6,298 nucleotides of DNA from Bacteroidota bacterium (lineage in GTDB: Bacteria; Bacteroidota; Bacteroidia; Flavobacteriales; Weeksellaceae), in contig JAFAAJ010000325.1 in assembly GCA_023426625.1 (NCBI GenBank), positions 1 to 6,298 on the forward strand, in the 5' to 3' direction. The position numbers and the translations under genes were made by a program. Shown one piece after another: positions 4,945 through 6,298 of this stretch. Position 1 is the stretch's first letter, and each line of letters begins with the position of its first letter. The notes beneath the pieces are model-generated. The model did no database searches. It saw nothing but the letters and a program-made list of their open reading frames with translations, and was not told the DNA's origin.

Positions 4945-5460
4945 ATGGAACTTAAGACAATATTAAATTTTAATAGACAAGATTTTGAAGAAATTTACTT
5001 TAAAGAAAATCAGGGCAGTTTATTTTTTTCACCTTTGACACGAGCAAAGACGGCAACGTCTTTTATATTGGGAATTATATTACTTTTCACATATTCAAAT
5101 AGTTCATTGACTTCAAGCAATTGGGGATTTTTTTATGTATTTCTTTTGATTTTTATTCTTTCGGCTGTACATTTATTATTAAATGTGCATCAAGTGTTAA
5201 AATGGAAACAAAGCGTAATAAAGTACTTGAATGTCATTTCAAAATTCACTTCTCATGAATTACTAGTTAATGATAGTTATTTAGCTTTGATTCAGGATGG
5301 AAATGAAACGATTGTAAGATGGAGTGAGTTTAAAAAAGTGGAATTGGGTGAAGATTTTATTAGAATAGAAGGATCTATCGATTTCCTTTTTCCTAGAAAA
5401 TCGATGAGCGAATCTAACTTTTTGATTTTAAAAGAATTAATCCGTAATAACATTAAGTAA
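4945..5460 (+). CDS. YcxB-like membrane protein, function unknown
   Basis: 171 residues. An N-terminal part (NFNRQDFEEIYFKENQGS) precedes two hydrophobic segments at about residues 35-51 (TATSFILGIILLFTY and flanks) and 60-80 (GFFYVFLLIFILSAVHLLL). A C-terminal cytoplasmic domain follows, with short strands and the pattern VRWSEFKKVELGEDFIRIEG followed by FLFPRKSMSESNFLILKELI. The layout of two helices, then a tryptophan-x-x-phenylalanine strand and an F-P-R-K-S-M turn, matches the YcxB-like family (PF14317 type), for which no function is known. The ATG at 4945 follows an A-rich leader (ATAAAGTAAATT). It sits between elements F and G and may be the cargo of another cassette, though no matching end cores were found. 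No clear promoter was seen upstream. Confidence 0.72.
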   Translation: MELKTILNFNRQDFEEIYFKENQGSLFFSPLTRAKTATSFILGIILLFTYSNSSLTSSNWGFFYVFLLIFILSAVHLLLNVHQVLKWKQSVIKYLNVISKFTSHELLVNDSYLALIQDGNETIVRWSEFKKVELGEDFIRIEGSIDFLFPRKSMSESNFLILKELIRNNIK

Positions 5461-5471
5461 AAAACCAGCAG

Positions 5472-5530
5472 ATAGCATGGCGTTTGGCAAAATGTGGGAT
5501 TAAACTCAAAATTGAAATGTAGTTTTTCCG
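5472..5530 (+). repeat. Element G: orphan left half of the repeat
   Basis: TTTGGCAAAATGTGGGATTA (5483-5502) followed by AAAATTGAAATGTAG reproduces the left half of the family, closest to the second copy in element F. The left core is degenerate (ATAGC where AAC is expected), with no partner upstream. No right half follows, and the next gene starts about 40 bases later. It begins about 11 bases after the stop of the YcxB-like gene, the usual position for a cassette-terminal element. It is probably a truncated copy. Confidence 0.6.
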
Positions 5531-5571
5531 TAAGCAGAATATCATAAAAACAATTGTATCATAAACAAATC

Positions 5572-6298
5572 ATGGCGAATAATGATTTTTACTTCAGAAA
5601 AACTAAGCCTGAAGAACCTATTTCGAGCTTTGTTGAAAGTTTCTGGATGTTAGAAAACCGATTCGAAACGGAAAAAGAGTGGGTGATTTTACCTGATGGA
5701 AGAATAGATATCGTTTTGATGAAACCTGCTGACCAACCTTTCAAAATAGATTTGCTGGGAATTGAAACACAGCCAAAGACAGCACTACTACAAAACAAAT
5801 TCACCATGTTTGTCATAAGCTTCAGGCTCCTCGCTGCTGATTATATATTTAAAAACTCACTGGCTAATGTGCTTGATAGCGCTCAAAGTTTACCTTCAAA
5901 TTTTTGGAATTTTGAAGAAACAGATCTGGAGGATTTCGACTTATTCTGTTCTAAAGCGACTCAAATCATTCAATCATTGCTCCCCGACTCTATCGATACC
6001 AGAAAACAAAAATTATTTGATCTAATTTATACACGTAACGGAGAAATTACGATTCATGAGCTTTCGGAAAGAGTTGGCTGGAGCAGCAGACAGATGAATC
6101 GGTATTTTAATTTGCGTTTTGGACTTTCTGTGAAAGCCTATTGTGATATCCTGCGTTTCAGATCTACATTTCAACAAATTAAAAACGGTGATTTATTCCC
6201 GGACAGCAATTTTTTCGATCAATCCCATTTCATTAAACAAGTGAAAAAATTATCCGGAAGCATTCCAAAGATTTTGAAGGAAAATAAAAACGACCGAT
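5572..6298 (+). CDS. AraC-family transcriptional regulator, 3' end outside window
   Basis: Open frame of 242 codons from the ATG at 5572 to the window edge with no stop. The N-terminal region (residues about 1-110: PISSFVESFWMLEN, ILPDGRIDIVLM, and FRLLAADYIF) matches the DUF6597-type sensor domain found before AraC helix-turn-helix domains in Bacteroidota. The C-terminal region is the HTH_18 pair. The first helix-turn-helix is about residues 158-195 (EITIHELSERVGWSSRQMNR, then FGLSVKAY) and the second about 215-240 (FFDQSHFIKQVKKLSGSIPK). The usual family length suggests only a short tail is missing. The ligand and target genes are unknown. The gene follows the orphan half element G and is not visibly bounded by a cassette end, so it may mark the return to chromosomal sequence or be cargo of a further unit. 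Confidence 0.85.
   Translation, partial: MANNDFYFRKTKPEEPISSFVESFWMLENRFETEKEWVILPDGRIDIVLMKPADQPFKIDLLGIETQPKTALLQNKFTMFVISFRLLAADYIFKNSLANVLDSAQSLPSNFWNFEETDLEDFDLFCSKATQIIQSLLPDSIDTRKQKLFDLIYTRNGEITIHELSERVGWSSRQMNRYFNLRFGLSVKAYCDILRFRSTFQQIKNGDLFPDSNFFDQSHFIKQVKKLSGSIPKILKENKNDR

Noticed and set aside
20..5530. CRISPR array
   Set aside because: Repeats are 120-200 bases, imperfectly palindromic and separated by whole genes, with no short regular spacers.
5589..5816. Minus-strand open frame opposite the AraC gene
   Set aside because: The + strand frame encodes a clear AraC N-terminal domain; the reverse frame encodes nothing recognisable.

Overview
The window looks like DNA from a Bacteroidota species of the Flavobacterium/Chryseobacterium type. 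It is A+T-rich, has a Bacteroidetes-style promoter (-33 TTG / -7 TAnnTTTG), A-rich leaders in place of strong Shine-Dalgarno sites, and protein families common in that group (a DUF2975 plus small HTH pair, VOC, DUF1801, NERD, and an AraC regulator with an N-terminal DUF6597-like region). All genes lie on the + strand.

Layout: the window is a string of short gene units separated by long imperfect palindromes of one repeat family. Element A (20-217) is followed by four genes: DUF2975 membrane protein, Cro/C1-type HTH, VOC protein and DUF1801 protein (381-1981). Element B (1989-2126) is followed by a decayed NERD nuclease-like gene (2142-2834). Element D (2842-2962) is followed by an unknown membrane-anchored protein (2994-3593). 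Element C (3603-3800) is followed by a protein with a TNT-toxin-like segment (3856-4548). Elements E and F (4557-4923) form a gene-free, compound stretch. Then come a YcxB-like membrane protein (4945-5460), half an element (G, 5472-5530) and an AraC-family regulator cut by the window end (5572-6298).

The most notable signal is how the palindrome ends match. The outermost 8-15 bases of each palindrome pair poorly with the other end of the same palindrome. They pair well with the facing end of the next palindrome, across the gene unit: A-right with B-left, B-right with D-left, D-right with C-left, C-right with E-left. Each unit has its own version. This is the arrangement expected of integron gene cassettes, where the attC site is complete only in the excised circle. 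The right-hand cores begin GTT, one (GTTAGGC) fits the classical GTTRRRY core, genes share one orientation, and stop codons sit 8-17 bases before the next core. The elements are 120-200 bases long with inner hairpins, which is long for attC sites, and no integrase is visible. I read this as an integron-like cassette array of a divergent or poorly described type. That is an inference from sequence pattern only.

Function: cassette 1 carries its own promoter and a compact four-gene run. The other units have almost no leader and may depend on read-through. Cassette 2 is a wreck with four single-base shifts, all in homopolymers. The cargo (putative stress, detoxification, nuclease-like, toxin-like and membrane proteins) is typical of accessory DNA.
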